Both the position numbers and the translations under genes were made by a program. A DNA stretch of 64,000 nt from Mycobacterium sp. OAS707 (GTDB lineage Bacteria; Actinomycetota; Actinomycetes; Mycobacteriales; Mycobacteriaceae), in NCBI RefSeq assembly GCF_014873705.1, contig NZ_JADBDS010000002.1, positions 1-64,000 of the forward strand, written 5' to 3'. Below the pieces are notes generated by a model that saw nothing but the letters and a program-made list of their open reading frames with translations, did no database searches and was not told the DNA's origin. Numbering within the stretch: position 1 is the first letter of the stretch; each line of letters starts with the position of its first letter. Positions 20,320 through 29,337 of the stretch are shown here, one piece after another.

Positions 20320-20670
20320 ATGACCAACACCGACACCACATGGGATGCGTTGCCCGCTTTGGTGACCACGTACCTGACCGCTCACCAGACTCGGGACGTG
20401 GCCACCGCCATCAGCACCTTCACCGCCGACGCTGCCGTCACCGATGAGGGCCGCACCGTCCAGGGACGGCGGGACATCGGCGCCTGGCTGGACAGCGCAG
20501 GCAGCCAGTACACCTTCACCACCACCTTCACCGGCGCCGATGTGCCCGATCCCGAGCATGTCCACGTCGTCCAGCGCCTGGAAGGCAACTTCCCGGGCGG
20601 GGTGGTCGATCTGCATTACCGGTTCACCCTGGACGGTGATCTGATCAGCCGACTCGTGATCGAGCCCTGA
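20320..20670 (+). CDS. NTF2/SnoaL-like small protein
   Basis: A 116-residue single-domain protein of the NTF2-like superfamily (SnoaL/ketosteroid-isomerase fold). The N-terminal helix LPALVTTYLTAHQTRDVATAISTFTADAAVTDEGRTVQGRRDIGAWL is followed by the curved sheet ending in VVDLHYRFTLDGDLISRLVIEP. Such proteins are enzymes or small-molecule binders, and no catalytic residue can be assigned. No Shine-Dalgarno precedes ATG 20320, in line with a leaderless message from the MerR-type promoter. The SDR gene begins 1 base after the stop. Confidence 0.85.
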   Translation: MTNTDTTWDALPALVTTYLTAHQTRDVATAISTFTADAAVTDEGRTVQGRRDIGAWLDSAGSQYTFTTTFTGADVPDPEHVHVVQRLEGNFPGGVVDLHYRFTLDGDLISRLVIEP

Positions 20671-20671
20671 C

Positions 20672-21520
20672 ATGGCATCGAAGAATTGGTTCATCACCGG
20701 AGGCACCCCCGGTGGCTTCGGAATGGCTTACGCCGAGGCGGCATTGGAGATCGGCGACCGGGTAGTGCTCACCGCACGTCGCCCCACGGAGTTGGATGCG
20801 TGGGCTCGGCCGTACGGCGACCGCGTGCTGGTGCTGCCGCTCGACGTCACCGACGCAGATCAGGTGCAGCGTGCAGTCCGGACCACCGAGGAGCACTTCG
20901 GCGGCATCGATGTGCTCGTGAACAACGCCGGACGGGGCTGGTACGGATCGGTCGAAGGGCACGACGAGGCCGCGGTGCGTGCCATGTTCGAACTCAACTT
21001 CTTCGCCGCACTGTCTGTCATCCGGGCTGCGCTGCCGGGCATGCGTGCCCGGGGCAGTGGATGGATCGTCAATATGTCCTCCGTGGCAGGCCTGCGCGGT
21101 GTCACCGGATTCGGTTACTACAGCGCGACGAAGTTCGCCATCGAAGCGGTTTCCGAGGTTCTCCGCGAAGAGGTTGCACCGCTGGGCATCCGGGTGTTGG
21201 CCGTGGAGCCGGGAGCATTCCGCACCCGGGCTTACGCGGGTTTCGCCGACGAGCCCATCGCAGAGTCCATCGCCGACTACCGGCCGATGCTGGAGCGTGT
21301 CCGCGCGGCGATGGTCGACGAGGACGGTGCGCAGCCCGGCGATCCGCGGCGCGGCGTGCGCGCCGTCATCGCCGCCATGAGGCGGGACCCGCCGCCCCGC
21401 CGGCTGGTGTTGGGCAGTGCCGGATTCGATGCCGTCGTCTCTGCGCTCGAGCACGGGCTGGCCGACGTTCGAGCGAGCGAAGCGTTGTCCCGCGGCGCCG
21501 ACTCTGCGCCGGGACACTGA
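20672..21520 (+). CDS. short-chain dehydrogenase/reductase
   Basis: A 282-residue classical SDR: NAD(P)-binding TGGTPGGFG (residues 9-17), VLVNNAGRG, catalytic Ser in VNMSSVAG, and Tyr-x-x-x-Lys in YYSATKFA. ARRPTEL after beta-2 has basic residues, suggesting NADPH. It acts on an unknown alcohol/ketone. It is in one operon with the NTF2-like gene under a MerR-type promoter, a set-up common for electrophile or drug response genes. Confidence 0.9.
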   Translation: MASKNWFITGGTPGGFGMAYAEAALEIGDRVVLTARRPTELDAWARPYGDRVLVLPLDVTDADQVQRAVRTTEEHFGGIDVLVNNAGRGWYGSVEGHDEAAVRAMFELNFFAALSVIRAALPGMRARGSGWIVNMSSVAGLRGVTGFGYYSATKFAIEAVSEVLREEVAPLGIRVLAVEPGAFRTRAYAGFADEPIAESIADYRPMLERVRAAMVDEDGAQPGDPRRGVRAVIAAMRRDPPPRRLVLGSAGFDAVVSALEHGLADVRASEALSRGADSAPGH

Positions 21521-21675
21521 GCAGCGCGGTAAGCACATCGCCGGGCCGATTCGCCCCGCGGCCACGGGCGCCAGAGTGAAGGACCCATCACGATGGAAAA
21601 GCCAGGGGGACAATGTATTTCGCTTGGATACTGTTCACGGTCACCGTCGCCGCCTTGGCCAGGTCGCACGCCGTG

Positions 21676-22566
21676 TCAGCCCGGGGCGGTCGCCGATCTC
21701 GTCGGCGAAGTTGCAGGCCTAACCGTCCCATGACCACCGAGGCGGCGGTCGGTGCCGGCCGGGGCGAGCCGAAAGACCGGCCAGCCGATCTCTGTTCGCC
21801 ATTTGGACGGGTCGTCGGTGTCGCGGGGCCCGACCCGATAGGTCTCGTGTATCGGTCCGTCGACGGCCAACGCGTGAGTGACGACCCAGGAACCGAGGCG
21901 GCCATAGGTGACGTCGATGTCGTCATGGGGCCCGGCATGGGTGGCGACGGCGAGGTCGGCTGCCGGGAGCTCAAGAACGTCGATCCGACCGGATGGCCGG
22001 GGTGTACGCACCGGCCGGAAGACCGTCATCACCCCAGCGCCATGCGCAAACAGCGCGTTCGCATAGTTTCCGCCGGGTGGTCCTGTGCGTTCGCCGGGAG
22101 GGAACGCCGCGTCCAGTTCCGTCATCGCCGCGTCGTACCAGCTGAGCGAATCGCTGAGGCGCACATGATCGCTGATCGCGACAACCGTACGAGCAGGCAT
22201 CGACCGGAGCTCGACGTGAATCTCGGCTGGATCCGGGCGCAAGAGCCGACGTAGCGACACCACGGCGGCCTGGGTTCGGTTCAACTCGGCTTCCAGTCGG
22301 CGGAGGTGGCCCGCGATCACCTCGGCCCGTTGCTGCGGATCGTCGGTGGCCAGAATCGACCGAACCTCTGCCAGTGGCACGTCGAGCCGCCGGAGCTGAT
22401 GAATAACCTGAGCGACCGGGATCTGCTCGGGCTCGTAGTACCGGTAGCCCGAGAAGGGGTCGACAGTCGCGGGCTCGAGGAGTCCGGCCTCGTGGTAACG
22501 CCGCAACGTCCGCACGCTCAGGTGCGTCACCGTCGCGAACTCACCGATGGTCAGCTGGGAACCCAT
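21676..22566 (-). CDS. MerR-family regulator with GyrI-like effector domain
   Basis: A 296-residue regulator. The N-terminal winged helix is QLTIGEFATVTHLSVRTLRRYHEAGLL (about residues 4-30), followed by the FSGYRYYEPEQI wing. A dimerisation coiled coil spans about 85-115, and a C-terminal GyrI-like small-molecule-binding domain follows. This is the BmrR/BltR-like architecture used in multidrug sensing. ATG 22566 is preceded by AAGGAGGAACTGGGTC with a good Shine-Dalgarno; the frame open to 22695 is ignored. It faces the NTF2/SDR operon, whose promoter carries a MerR-type operator. Confidence 0.9.
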   Translation of the reverse strand: MGSQLTIGEFATVTHLSVRTLRRYHEAGLLEPATVDPFSGYRYYEPEQIPVAQVIHQLRRLDVPLAEVRSILATDDPQQRAEVIAGHLRRLEAELNRTQAAVVSLRRLLRPDPAEIHVELRSMPARTVVAISDHVRLSDSLSWYDAAMTELDAAFPPGERTGPPGGNYANALFAHGAGVMTVFRPVRTPRPSGRIDVLELPAADLAVATHAGPHDDIDVTYGRLGSWVVTHALAVDGPIHETYRVGPRDTDDPSKWRTEIGWPVFRLAPAGTDRRLGGHGTVRPATSPTRSATAPG

Positions 22567-22604
22567 GACCCAGTTCCTCCTTGTCCCGCCGGGGAGACCG
22601 CACT

Positions 22605-22619
22605 TTCTGCACTGCAGAA
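22605..22619. promoter_or_regulatory. perfect 15-bp palindrome upstream of merR gene
   Basis: TTCTGCA-C-TGCAGAA, two exact 7-bp arms around one base, lies 39 bp upstream of the MerR ATG. It differs from the C/G palindrome in the target promoter, so it may bind a different protein. The role is inferred only from symmetry and position. Confidence 0.35.
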
Positions 22620-22749
22620 CATAGCGCTCCTTGCTGCGTCGTCGGCATTCATCGTTTCGGCTCAGTGTGCGAGTCCACCGACGCACCCCCGACATCGTGG
22701 AAGCCGCGCCGGCACGTTTGGTCCTTTGTGGTGCGGGTAGGCGGTTTCA

Positions 22750-23730
22750 ATGTCAGCCGAGCCCTCATCGATCTTGCTACTCGCCGATCCCGGTGCCCCG
22801 GCAGCGATCGCCGAACGTCTGTCTCATTCGCTACCGAATGCGCTGGCGGACGGCCCCGGAGATGACAGTTGGGATGTGTCCGTGCGGCGGCACGCCTATC
22901 CCATCGATGAGCACACCGAGGTTTCAGAGGTGGTCGGCACCATCGAACCGGCCAGCGAAGCAGAAGACATCGTCATCTATCTCACTGATCTGCCCCGCCG
23001 GCAGGGGACGACCCCGGTGATCGCTGACATCAGCGTCCACAACCGCTTCGGAGTGATCTCCATCCCCGGGCTAGGTGGCGCGTTCATCGATCGCCGGGTG
23101 AGGAAGTTGGCACGAACCGTGGTGGATGAGGTGACGCGCCAGCCGACGAAGCAAGAGGTGCCGGTGAAGCGGCTGACCCGGATACAAGACGACGACGTCG
23201 TTCACTACTTCGCCCCGTCAGCTCTGTCTCGTCTGCGCCTCCTGGCCGGCATGGTTTACGCCAATCGACCGTGGCGACTGGTTACTGGTTTGTCGAAAGT
23301 GATGATGGCAGCGTTCGCTACTGGGGCTGTGAGCCTTGCATATCCGACGATTTGGCAGTTGTCCGCCACTATGGGCCCCTGGCGGTTGAGCGCGGCAACG
23401 ATATTGGCGAGTACAGCCCTGATCGCGTGGCTCGTCGTTGAACACAAAATATGGGAACGCCCGCAGTCGGCCGACGAACGTGACCGCGCGGTTCTGTACA
23501 ACGCCTCGACTGTCGTCACCCTTGCAATCGGCGTCATCGTTTTCCACGCCGGGCTGTTCATCCTGCTGCTGGTGACGGCCTGGTGGACACTTCCGCCGCA
23601 AATGGTCGCTCAAAACATCGGCCATCCGTTCGGACTTTCCTCCTTGTTGTTGATGGCCTGGCTTGTGGCGGCAGTCGCCACACTTGGCGGCGCGCTCGGC
23701 TCAGGGATGGAAGACGAGATAAGGCCGTGA
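22750..23730 (+). CDS. membrane protein of unknown function
   Basis: A 326-residue protein I do not recognise. Residues 1-165 are soluble and alpha/beta-like (MSAEPSSILLLADPGAPAAIAERL..., DIVIYLTDLPRRQGTTPVIADIS, GVISIPGLGG). The rest contains four hydrophobic helices at about 182-200, 213-231, 252-278 and 296-318. The soluble part looks like a Rossmann-type domain without a nucleotide-binding glycine motif. It stands alone, divergent from merR, with no clear operon partner. ATG 22750 is the first usable start. Confidence 0.8.
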   Translation: MSAEPSSILLLADPGAPAAIAERLSHSLPNALADGPGDDSWDVSVRRHAYPIDEHTEVSEVVGTIEPASEAEDIVIYLTDLPRRQGTTPVIADISVHNRFGVISIPGLGGAFIDRRVRKLARTVVDEVTRQPTKQEVPVKRLTRIQDDDVVHYFAPSALSRLRLLAGMVYANRPWRLVTGLSKVMMAAFATGAVSLAYPTIWQLSATMGPWRLSAATILASTALIAWLVVEHKIWERPQSADERDRAVLYNASTVVTLAIGVIVFHAGLFILLLVTAWWTLPPQMVAQNIGHPFGLSSLLLMAWLVAAVATLGGALGSGMEDEIRP

Positions 23731-23838
23731 AGGCGGCGGCATATGGAATCCGGCAACGCCAGCGATTCGATCAAACCAACTGACGCGCGTCCGTTGTTAG
23801 TGGCGGCGCGGGTCCCATAGCTGCGTGGACCTCCCGGA

Positions 23839-24855
23839 TCAACGAAACGCGGGAATCACTTCGTTGGCAAAGGTTTCCGCGTACTTCGCGAACTGCTTGG
23901 CCGGAATGCCAGGCGGCAACATCATCATGAAATGCTCGACCGGCGCTTTCGCGCGCATCGCGTTGAAGAAGTCGATGGCCACCGCCGGCGTCAGGACCTG
24001 CAGTATGCGACTCGCCTTGAATTGTTCGAGCGTCATCGGCTTCAACACCGCGTCGCCGTCGATGCCCGTCGACTTTCTATCCTCGCTCAGCCACTGCCCG
24101 TACGAATTGTTGACATGGAGGTAAAACGGAGCAAGTTCCTCTGCCGCTTGCTCTGGATCGTTCGCCACAACCACAAAGAGTCCCTGAATTCGGATGCGGC
24201 CCGCTGCAGGATCTTTGCCGTGCGTACGCAGCTTCTCGTTGTACAGCTCAACGAACTCCATGTTGCCGAAGTAGCCGTCGCCGAACTTCGCGGTCCGATC
24301 AATCGCTTTTTCGTTGAAACCCCCGAGATAGAGGGGAATTCGACCGTTCGGAGGTACCGGCATGATCTTGGCGTCCCGCAGCTGGAAATGCTTGCCGTTG
24401 ACCGTGACGGATTCGCCTCGCCAGAGGCGCAGGAGAATCTCGAGGAATTCGTTTGTGCGGCTGCCGCGCGTTGTGAAGTCGATGCCGTAGCCTTCGGCTT
24501 CGCGCCGCCGATAGCCGACAGCAACGGACACATCGAGGCGCCCGTTGGACAGGATGTCGAGCACCGCGCACTCTTCGGCAAAGCGCACCGGGTGATAGAG
24601 CGGCGCCAGGGCGACCGCGGGACCGATCCGCATTCTCTTGGTACGAGCCGCAAGCGCCGCCAACATGACCATCGGCGAGGGTTGATAACCATCCTCGGCC
24701 GCGTGATGTTCAGGCACCCACGCGCCCTCGAAGCCCAGCGTCTCAGTCCATGCGGCGAACTCCAACGTCTCTGCATAGACCTCTGCCCATGGCCGACGCC
24801 ACTGGGCGGGATTCCGGAAATCGTAGAGGTAGCCGAACGTCAGTTTGCTGTTCAT
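23839..24855 (-). CDS. LLM-class F420-dependent oxidoreductase
   Basis: A 338-residue luciferase-like monooxygenase-fold protein (PF00296), with the N-terminal LTFGYLYDFRNP strand, the PEHHAAEDGYQPSPMVMLAALAARTKRMRIGPAVALAPLYHPVRFAEE region typical of the family, and GRLDVSVAVGYRRREAEGYG. Mycobacterial members mostly use coenzyme F420 to oxidise or reduce small substrates. Actinobacteria encode many such paralogues and the substrate cannot be given. It is a single leftward gene; the next gene in the same direction is an unrelated lipoprotein 27 bases upstream. Confidence 0.9.
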   Translation of the reverse strand: MNSKLTFGYLYDFRNPAQWRRPWAEVYAETLEFAAWTETLGFEGAWVPEHHAAEDGYQPSPMVMLAALAARTKRMRIGPAVALAPLYHPVRFAEECAVLDILSNGRLDVSVAVGYRRREAEGYGIDFTTRGSRTNEFLEILLRLWRGESVTVNGKHFQLRDAKIMPVPPNGRIPLYLGGFNEKAIDRTAKFGDGYFGNMEFVELYNEKLRTHGKDPAAGRIRIQGLFVVVANDPEQAAEELAPFYLHVNNSYGQWLSEDRKSTGIDGDAVLKPMTLEQFKASRILQVLTPAVAIDFFNAMRAKAPVEHFMMMLPPGIPAKQFAKYAETFANEVIPAFR

Positions 24856-24882
24856 TAGTCGCGTTACTCGGTCCGGATGCCC

Positions 24883-25782
24883 TTATGTCCCAACGGGAAT
24901 CGCTGCAGTCGCGGGGTAGCCGATCGGAAGGAGCACGTCGCCGGCCGTGGTGGGGTAGTAGACCTCCCACCGGTAGTAGCCGGTGAATGCCGACGGGTCG
25001 GCCGCGAGCACCGCCGCATAGTCATTGACCGCGTGCACGTAGGCATCGGCGTTGTTGTACCGGTAGATCGCATGATCACGGTCCGTCGCAAAGCCGTTGG
25101 CAGCCAACATCCGCCCGGCCGCCGTGATGCTGTCGTGCGGCGAGTGGATATCTCCGCCGTCTCCATACGCCGCGAACGTCGACGGCAAGAACTGCATCGG
25201 ACCTTGCGCGCCCGCGGTGCTCACACCGTTGATCCGTCCGAAGCGTGTCTCGATCAAATTGATCGCCGCCAGGAAGTTCCATCCCACAGCCGAGGCCGAC
25301 TCTGACTCGCGGTAGTAATTCAGAAGGTCATCAGCCGGAGCAGGTGCTTCGATTCGCCACGCTGGCACCGCATCTGTGGCATGTGCCAACGTGTCGAGCT
25401 GGCGCCGCGCATCCACATTGAGGTCATAGACCTCCAGCATCGTCGCCGGGATGCGTCCTCGCGCCACTGCATCCCATTCGGGATGGTGCCCAATGGCGCG
25501 AAAAGCCGCCTGCTGTCGGCGCGCCGCCTGCGTCAGCGCCGCCTCCGACGCCGAGGGGTCATGCAGAACCTGCTCGTCGGCGACCAGATCGTCGGCCAGT
25601 TGCGCCGGGTCTGCTGCCAGCCGCGGTTGCGCGGCCGCGGGTGCCGTTGTCTCGTCGAGCATGGTCGCGCCGACCGGCGGGCTTTCAGCCGCCGTCGTCG
25701 GTGCGGCGACGTCCGGTGTCGACGTCGAACACCCCGCAAGCAATACCGCGGCGAGCAGGAGGGCCGAAAGTGGTTGCAGCAC
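24883..25782 (-). CDS. lytic transglycosylase lipoprotein
   Basis: A 299-residue exported lipoprotein with signal PLSALLLAAVLLAGCS and lipobox LAGC (Cys about 17). A Thr/Pro/Ala-rich linker and a helical domain lead to a C-terminal SLT-type domain, with catalytic Glu in INLIETRFGR and the following GAQGPMQFLPSTFAAYG. It is predicted to cleave peptidoglycan glycan strands from the outer face of the membrane. GTG 25782, six bases after AGGA, starts it 11 bases after the stop of the upstream TetR gene. The open frame to 25833 would overlap that gene. Confidence 0.88.
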   Translation of the reverse strand: MLQPLSALLLAAVLLAGCSTSTPDVAAPTTAAESPPVGATMLDETTAPAAAQPRLAADPAQLADDLVADEQVLHDPSASEAALTQAARRQQAAFRAIGHHPEWDAVARGRIPATMLEVYDLNVDARRQLDTLAHATDAVPAWRIEAPAPADDLLNYYRESESASAVGWNFLAAINLIETRFGRINGVSTAGAQGPMQFLPSTFAAYGDGGDIHSPHDSITAAGRMLAANGFATDRDHAIYRYNNADAYVHAVNDYAAVLAADPSAFTGYYRWEVYYPTTAGDVLLPIGYPATAAIPVGT

Positions 25783-25793
25783 AGTGGATCCTG

Positions 25794-26429
25794 TCAACTC
25801 GACCTGGTGATGCCACGAGCTACGGCGACGCACAGATCAGCGCACACCGCCGCCACCTCGCCGGTGGTCTCCTGCGGATTCTCCAGCCAGGCTCCGATGA
25901 GTTGATTGACACCGCCGACCATGAATACGGCACCTCGGCGCAAGTCAGCGGGGTCCTGAGTCTCGCCGGTCAGGACGTCCGGAGCGTGCTGGATCACCAG
26001 ATCGGTGATCATGTCCAAGATGTGCGTGCGGTGCTGCGCCAAACCCGGAACACTGCTCACGTCCCCGGTGGCGATGCGGTGCACGTGAGGATCGGCGGCA
26101 ATCATGTCGAGGAACGCCGTCAGCGCCGACCGAAGTTTGTCGCCGAGCGTTCCAGGGGCGCCGATCCCGGCGACAACCAGCGCATCGAGCAGTTGATCGC
26201 GGACGTCGTCGGAGATGGCGAACAGCAGCGCCTCCCGGTTCGGGAACTGCTCGTAGAAGTAGCGCGAGGTCAGCCCCGCATCGGTGCAGACGCCGCGGAC
26301 CGTCACCTCGGTGACTCCGGACTCGCCCCACGTACGCCGCCCTGCTGCCAGCAGCTTTCGACGGCGTTCGGCGCGGCGGTCGGTCGCGCTGATGCCGCCG
26401 TATTCGCGCACCACCTCCGCGCGCTTCAT
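25794..26429 (-). CDS. TetR-family transcriptional regulator
   Basis: A 211-residue regulator with the N-terminal HTH RRRKLLAAGRRTWGESGVTEVTVRGVCTDAGLTSRYFYEQFPNREAL (about residues 22-67) and a helical effector domain with the MVGGVNQLIGAWLEN region near the C-terminus. It is divergent from the MpaB-type oxygenase gene, about 70 bp away, and is followed closely by the lytic transglycosylase gene. The oxygenase is the more likely target. GTG 26438 would add three residues; ATG 26429 is used here. Confidence 0.87.
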   Translation of the reverse strand: MKRAEVVREYGGISATDRRAERRRKLLAAGRRTWGESGVTEVTVRGVCTDAGLTSRYFYEQFPNREALLFAISDDVRDQLLDALVVAGIGAPGTLGDKLRSALTAFLDMIAADPHVHRIATGDVSSVPGLAQHRTHILDMITDLVIQHAPDVLTGETQDPADLRRGAVFMVGGVNQLIGAWLENPQETTGEVAAVCADLCVAVARGITRSS

Positions 26430-26499
26430 TGACAGCACGATACCCGCAACCTAAATTCTGACTACGAGCGTTATCCAATGTGCTCAAAGGAGAGCAGCG

Positions 26500-27711
26500 A
26501 TGAACATTCCGGCACGCCACCCCGAGAGGCCGCTCGCCGTTCCTGCCGTGGTTCGGATGTTCGCTCACGTTATGGGCTTGCGCGAGCCGACACCGGAGCA
26601 GTGGCGCAGACTCGGCGAGCGGCTGACCGTGGGCGACGAGCCGATGGACAGCCTTGTCGAATGGATGTCGTCTGCAGGCATGCAGCAGATGCGCATCCTG
26701 TTCGATCGTGCAGCAGCCGAGGGCATCGACAACGTGTCCGAAGCACCAGAACCGTTGCGCGAGTTCTTCATTGCCGTCGAATCCGCCCCCGATTGGGTTG
26801 ACTGGGACAAGGTGCGTAAAGGTCAACGCGCGCTGCGCAGAGGTGGCGCAGACGGCATGTACATCGCGCGCGACGTGTCACTGCTCGGCGGGTATCAGTT
26901 CTCCGGATTCAACAAGACGCTGCTGCGTACCGGCGCGCTGGAGAAGGGCTCGAACCAGCGCTTCGCTGAGACCATGCAGTGGGCGATGGACGTCATCGCC
27001 GACGGCGGTCTGACCCCGTTCGGAATCGGCTACCGATCCACACTGCGCGTGCGCCTGATCCACGCCTTCGTGCGCAGGCATGTGGTCGCGATGCCCGATT
27101 GGCGCAGTGATGAGTGGGGTTTGCCGGTCAACCAGACCGACATGGCCGCGACCCTGGTCGGCGCGCTGATCGCCCCACCCGTCGGTGCAATGGGAATGGG
27201 AATCCTGCCCGCGCCCGGCGACCTCGACGCCATCGCACACCTGACCCGCTATGTCGGCTGGCTGATCGGCGTGCAGGACGAATGGCTGCCGCACGACTTC
27301 CGTGACGGCATCCGCGTGCTCTTTCACACCGCCACCGCGCTGTCGATGCCCGACGACTCGACCCAGCAGCTTTCAGTGCCGATGGCCGAGGATCCGCTGT
27401 CGTGGCACTACCGCGGCGCGCGGGGACTGCGCCGCCGCCTGGCATGGGCCCAACACCTGTCGGTGACGAGCGGTTTCCTCGGACCGCGGGCGATGCGCAC
27501 GCTCGGCCTGACCTACGTGCTGCCGTGGTACCCGCTGTTGCGAATCCCGGTCAACGTAGGCCGCAGTGTCGCGGCAATCGCGCTGCCCGGCGGCAGGGAT
27601 CGTGCGGCGTCCCGTGGCCGACGCGAACAAGAAGCATTGCTGCGCACCATCATCGGCGACAGCCAGGCGACAATCGGCGACTCTGCTTCACACATGAGCA
27701 GCGTCGCGTAG
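26500..27711 (+). CDS. MpaB/latex-clearing-type oxygenase domain protein (DUF2236)
   Basis: A 403-residue helical protein of the MpaB/rubber oxygenase catalytic-domain family. It has the family segments FSGFNKTLLRTGALEKGSNQRFAET, RVRLIHAFVRRHV (a histidine expected to bind haem) and LPVNQTDMAATLV. No signal peptide is seen. Characterised relatives include the haem-dependent latex-clearing protein and MpaB; mycobacterial paralogues are mostly uncharacterised. ATG 26500 has AGGAGAG upstream. The divergent TetR gene likely controls it. Confidence 0.85.
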   Translation: MNIPARHPERPLAVPAVVRMFAHVMGLREPTPEQWRRLGERLTVGDEPMDSLVEWMSSAGMQQMRILFDRAAAEGIDNVSEAPEPLREFFIAVESAPDWVDWDKVRKGQRALRRGGADGMYIARDVSLLGGYQFSGFNKTLLRTGALEKGSNQRFAETMQWAMDVIADGGLTPFGIGYRSTLRVRLIHAFVRRHVVAMPDWRSDEWGLPVNQTDMAATLVGALIAPPVGAMGMGILPAPGDLDAIAHLTRYVGWLIGVQDEWLPHDFRDGIRVLFHTATALSMPDDSTQQLSVPMAEDPLSWHYRGARGLRRRLAWAQHLSVTSGFLGPRAMRTLGLTYVLPWYPLLRIPVNVGRSVAAIALPGGRDRAASRGRREQEALLRTIIGDSQATIGDSASHMSSVA

Positions 27712-27717
27712 CGCGAT

Positions 27718-28383
27718 TCAAGAACGCATGGAGTCAAGGAAGTAGGCTTCTTTTCCCGTCGGATAGCCGCCGCCGTCGGTTGCGATGTGAACGTGGTCCA
27801 TGTGGTTGGCGGTTTCATTGCCGTAGTTCGCCGTCCAACTCGGAGCGGCTTGGGCCGGGTAGAAGCCCTGCCGCCAAATGACGTGGATCACGCCCCACGT
27901 CTTCGCCATCGCCAGTGCGTAACCCGCGATCTGGTTGCCCAGCGCGATGCCCGCTTCGCTGTGATAGTCCGGGATCATCACGTCGATGGCCAACCCGTTG
28001 GGATGCCACGGCAACGGGTCCTGCCGATACCCGCCGATCGTCTTGATCTCCGGGAACATCACATTGATCGCACGCGCCACCCAAATGGTGTGGGTCTGCA
28101 AGCCGTTCTCCGGCGCGATGCCGGCAGGCAACGCGAACTGGAAATCCTGGCCGGCCACCGGCGCACTCGCGGCCAACAAGTCCGCGGCCGAGGGAGTAGC
28201 AAGCTTCGTCGCGCTCGGCGGAACGGCTTCCTGCGTTGATGGTGGGACTGCCGCGTTCGCAGGGCTGTGCCGAGGCTCTGCGCCCTGCGCATAGAACATG
28301 CCGCAGGCAAGAACAACCGACGCGCCGAGCGCCAACCAGCGACCCCGGCCGTCGGCTAACAGGTTCTTGCCCACGGCCAGCAC
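27718..28383 (-). CDS. exported M15-like (ARB_07466-type) domain protein
   Basis: A 221-residue protein with an N-terminal hydrophobic anchor (about residues 15-34, WLALGASVVLACGMFYAQG) and an Ala/Pro/Ser linker. The C-terminal domain contains GGYRQDPLPWHPNGLAIDVMIPD and HMDHVHIAT. His/Asp in HPNGLAIDVM and His in DHVHI resemble the zinc ligands of the hedgehog/DD-peptidase (M15-like) fold. A cell-wall-binding or peptidase role outside the membrane is likely. GTG 28383 is the annotated start, with GTG 28374 as an alternative. Confidence 0.75.
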   Translation of the reverse strand: MLAVGKNLLADGRGRWLALGASVVLACGMFYAQGAEPRHSPANAAVPPSTQEAVPPSATKLATPSAADLLAASAPVAGQDFQFALPAGIAPENGLQTHTIWVARAINVMFPEIKTIGGYRQDPLPWHPNGLAIDVMIPDYHSEAGIALGNQIAGYALAMAKTWGVIHVIWRQGFYPAQAAPSWTANYGNETANHMDHVHIATDGGGYPTGKEAYFLDSMRS

Positions 28384-28433
28384 CCTACTGCCGGATCCGA
28401 GTCGGAATGGCTACCTTCACCAAAGGTTGAGAG

Positions 28434-29237
28434 TTACGCAATCATCGGGTCGATCGCCGACCGGGGCACCAGCACCTGCGTCGCCCCTGCCGCCTCCGGC
28501 AGCAGTGTCCCCTGGTCGAAGAAGAAAATCACTCCGTCGTTGACGACCGCGAAGTTCTGGTAGTTGTTCGGGTTGTACAACGCCGCAGGAGCAATCGCGA
28601 CGGGCGGTGGCGCCGCCGCCGGCGGCGTTGTGGGCGCTGGGCTCGTGGTGGGCGTCGTCGCCGAAGGCGGGGTGGCAGGCGCGGCGGGCGGTGGAGGTGC
28701 CAGCTGCTTCTGCAGTTCAGCCTGCACGATCGGGCCGACGACCTTCAGCGGATCGTCGACTCGCCACAACGGCGTGTTGTTCTTATCGTCCGGTGCAGCC
28801 GTCCAGATGATCGCCTTGCGATAGCTCTGGTCCCAGTTGAACGCCTTGAACATCGTCTGCGGATGCGCGCCGCCGACGTTTTGGTACACCTTGAACACCA
28901 CAGCTTGCGTCCCGCGCGGCGGCACTGCCGAGTTGTATTCCGTCGGCGTGATGTTCAGCTCGTACGGGGTGTCGCGCGGCGCACCGGATTTGGCCACGTT
29001 GAGGAACCCGTCGCGCGTCTGGGCGATGTAGTCGGCCACCGACTTCTGGTCGGGATAGTCCAGCGGGATGCTGATGTTGACGCTGTAGCCGGCGTCGGAG
29101 AGCTGGATCTCGCACGTCCGGCCGGTATTGCCGCCCTTGAGATCGGCGCAGTAGTCCTTTGGCGCGGCGGAGGCCACGCCGGAAGAGCCGAAGATGGCGA
29201 CGGCCGCGACCAGCGCGGCCACATTGAAGATGCGCAC
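28434..29237 (-). CDS. secreted RsiV/MPT64-like protein
   Basis: A 267-residue secreted protein with a cleavable signal (residues 1-25, ending VASAAPKDYC). The RsiV/DUF3298 fold is also that of mycobacterial antigen MPT64: TCEIQLSDAGYSVNISIPLDYPDQKSVADYIAQTRDGFLNVAKS and a C-terminal INDGVIFFFDQGTLLP-like segment. A Pro/Thr/Ala-rich insert (about residues 181-218) splits the two halves. Two early cysteines may form a disulfide. Function unknown; MPT64-like proteins are exported antigens. Confidence 0.85.
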   Translation of the reverse strand: MRIFNVAALVAAVAIFGSSGVASAAPKDYCADLKGGNTGRTCEIQLSDAGYSVNISIPLDYPDQKSVADYIAQTRDGFLNVAKSGAPRDTPYELNITPTEYNSAVPPRGTQAVVFKVYQNVGGAHPQTMFKAFNWDQSYRKAIIWTAAPDDKNNTPLWRVDDPLKVVGPIVQAELQKQLAPPPPAAPATPPSATTPTTSPAPTTPPAAAPPPVAIAPAALYNPNNYQNFAVVNDGVIFFFDQGTLLPEAAGATQVLVPRSAIDPMIA

Positions 29238-29337
29238 CCGTATTCCCTCCTGGCAAACTGCGGCGTACGCCGCGGACGAGAGATTAGCGCGTAGTACTAC
29301 TCATCCGCTAAATGCCCTGGCCGGGCATGCTTGTGTC

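Noticed and set aside
20054..20341. Leftward ORF ending in LTGFEPATT
   Set aside because: This peptide is the known false reading of the tRNA 3' end in reverse; the integrase signal lies in a different frame.
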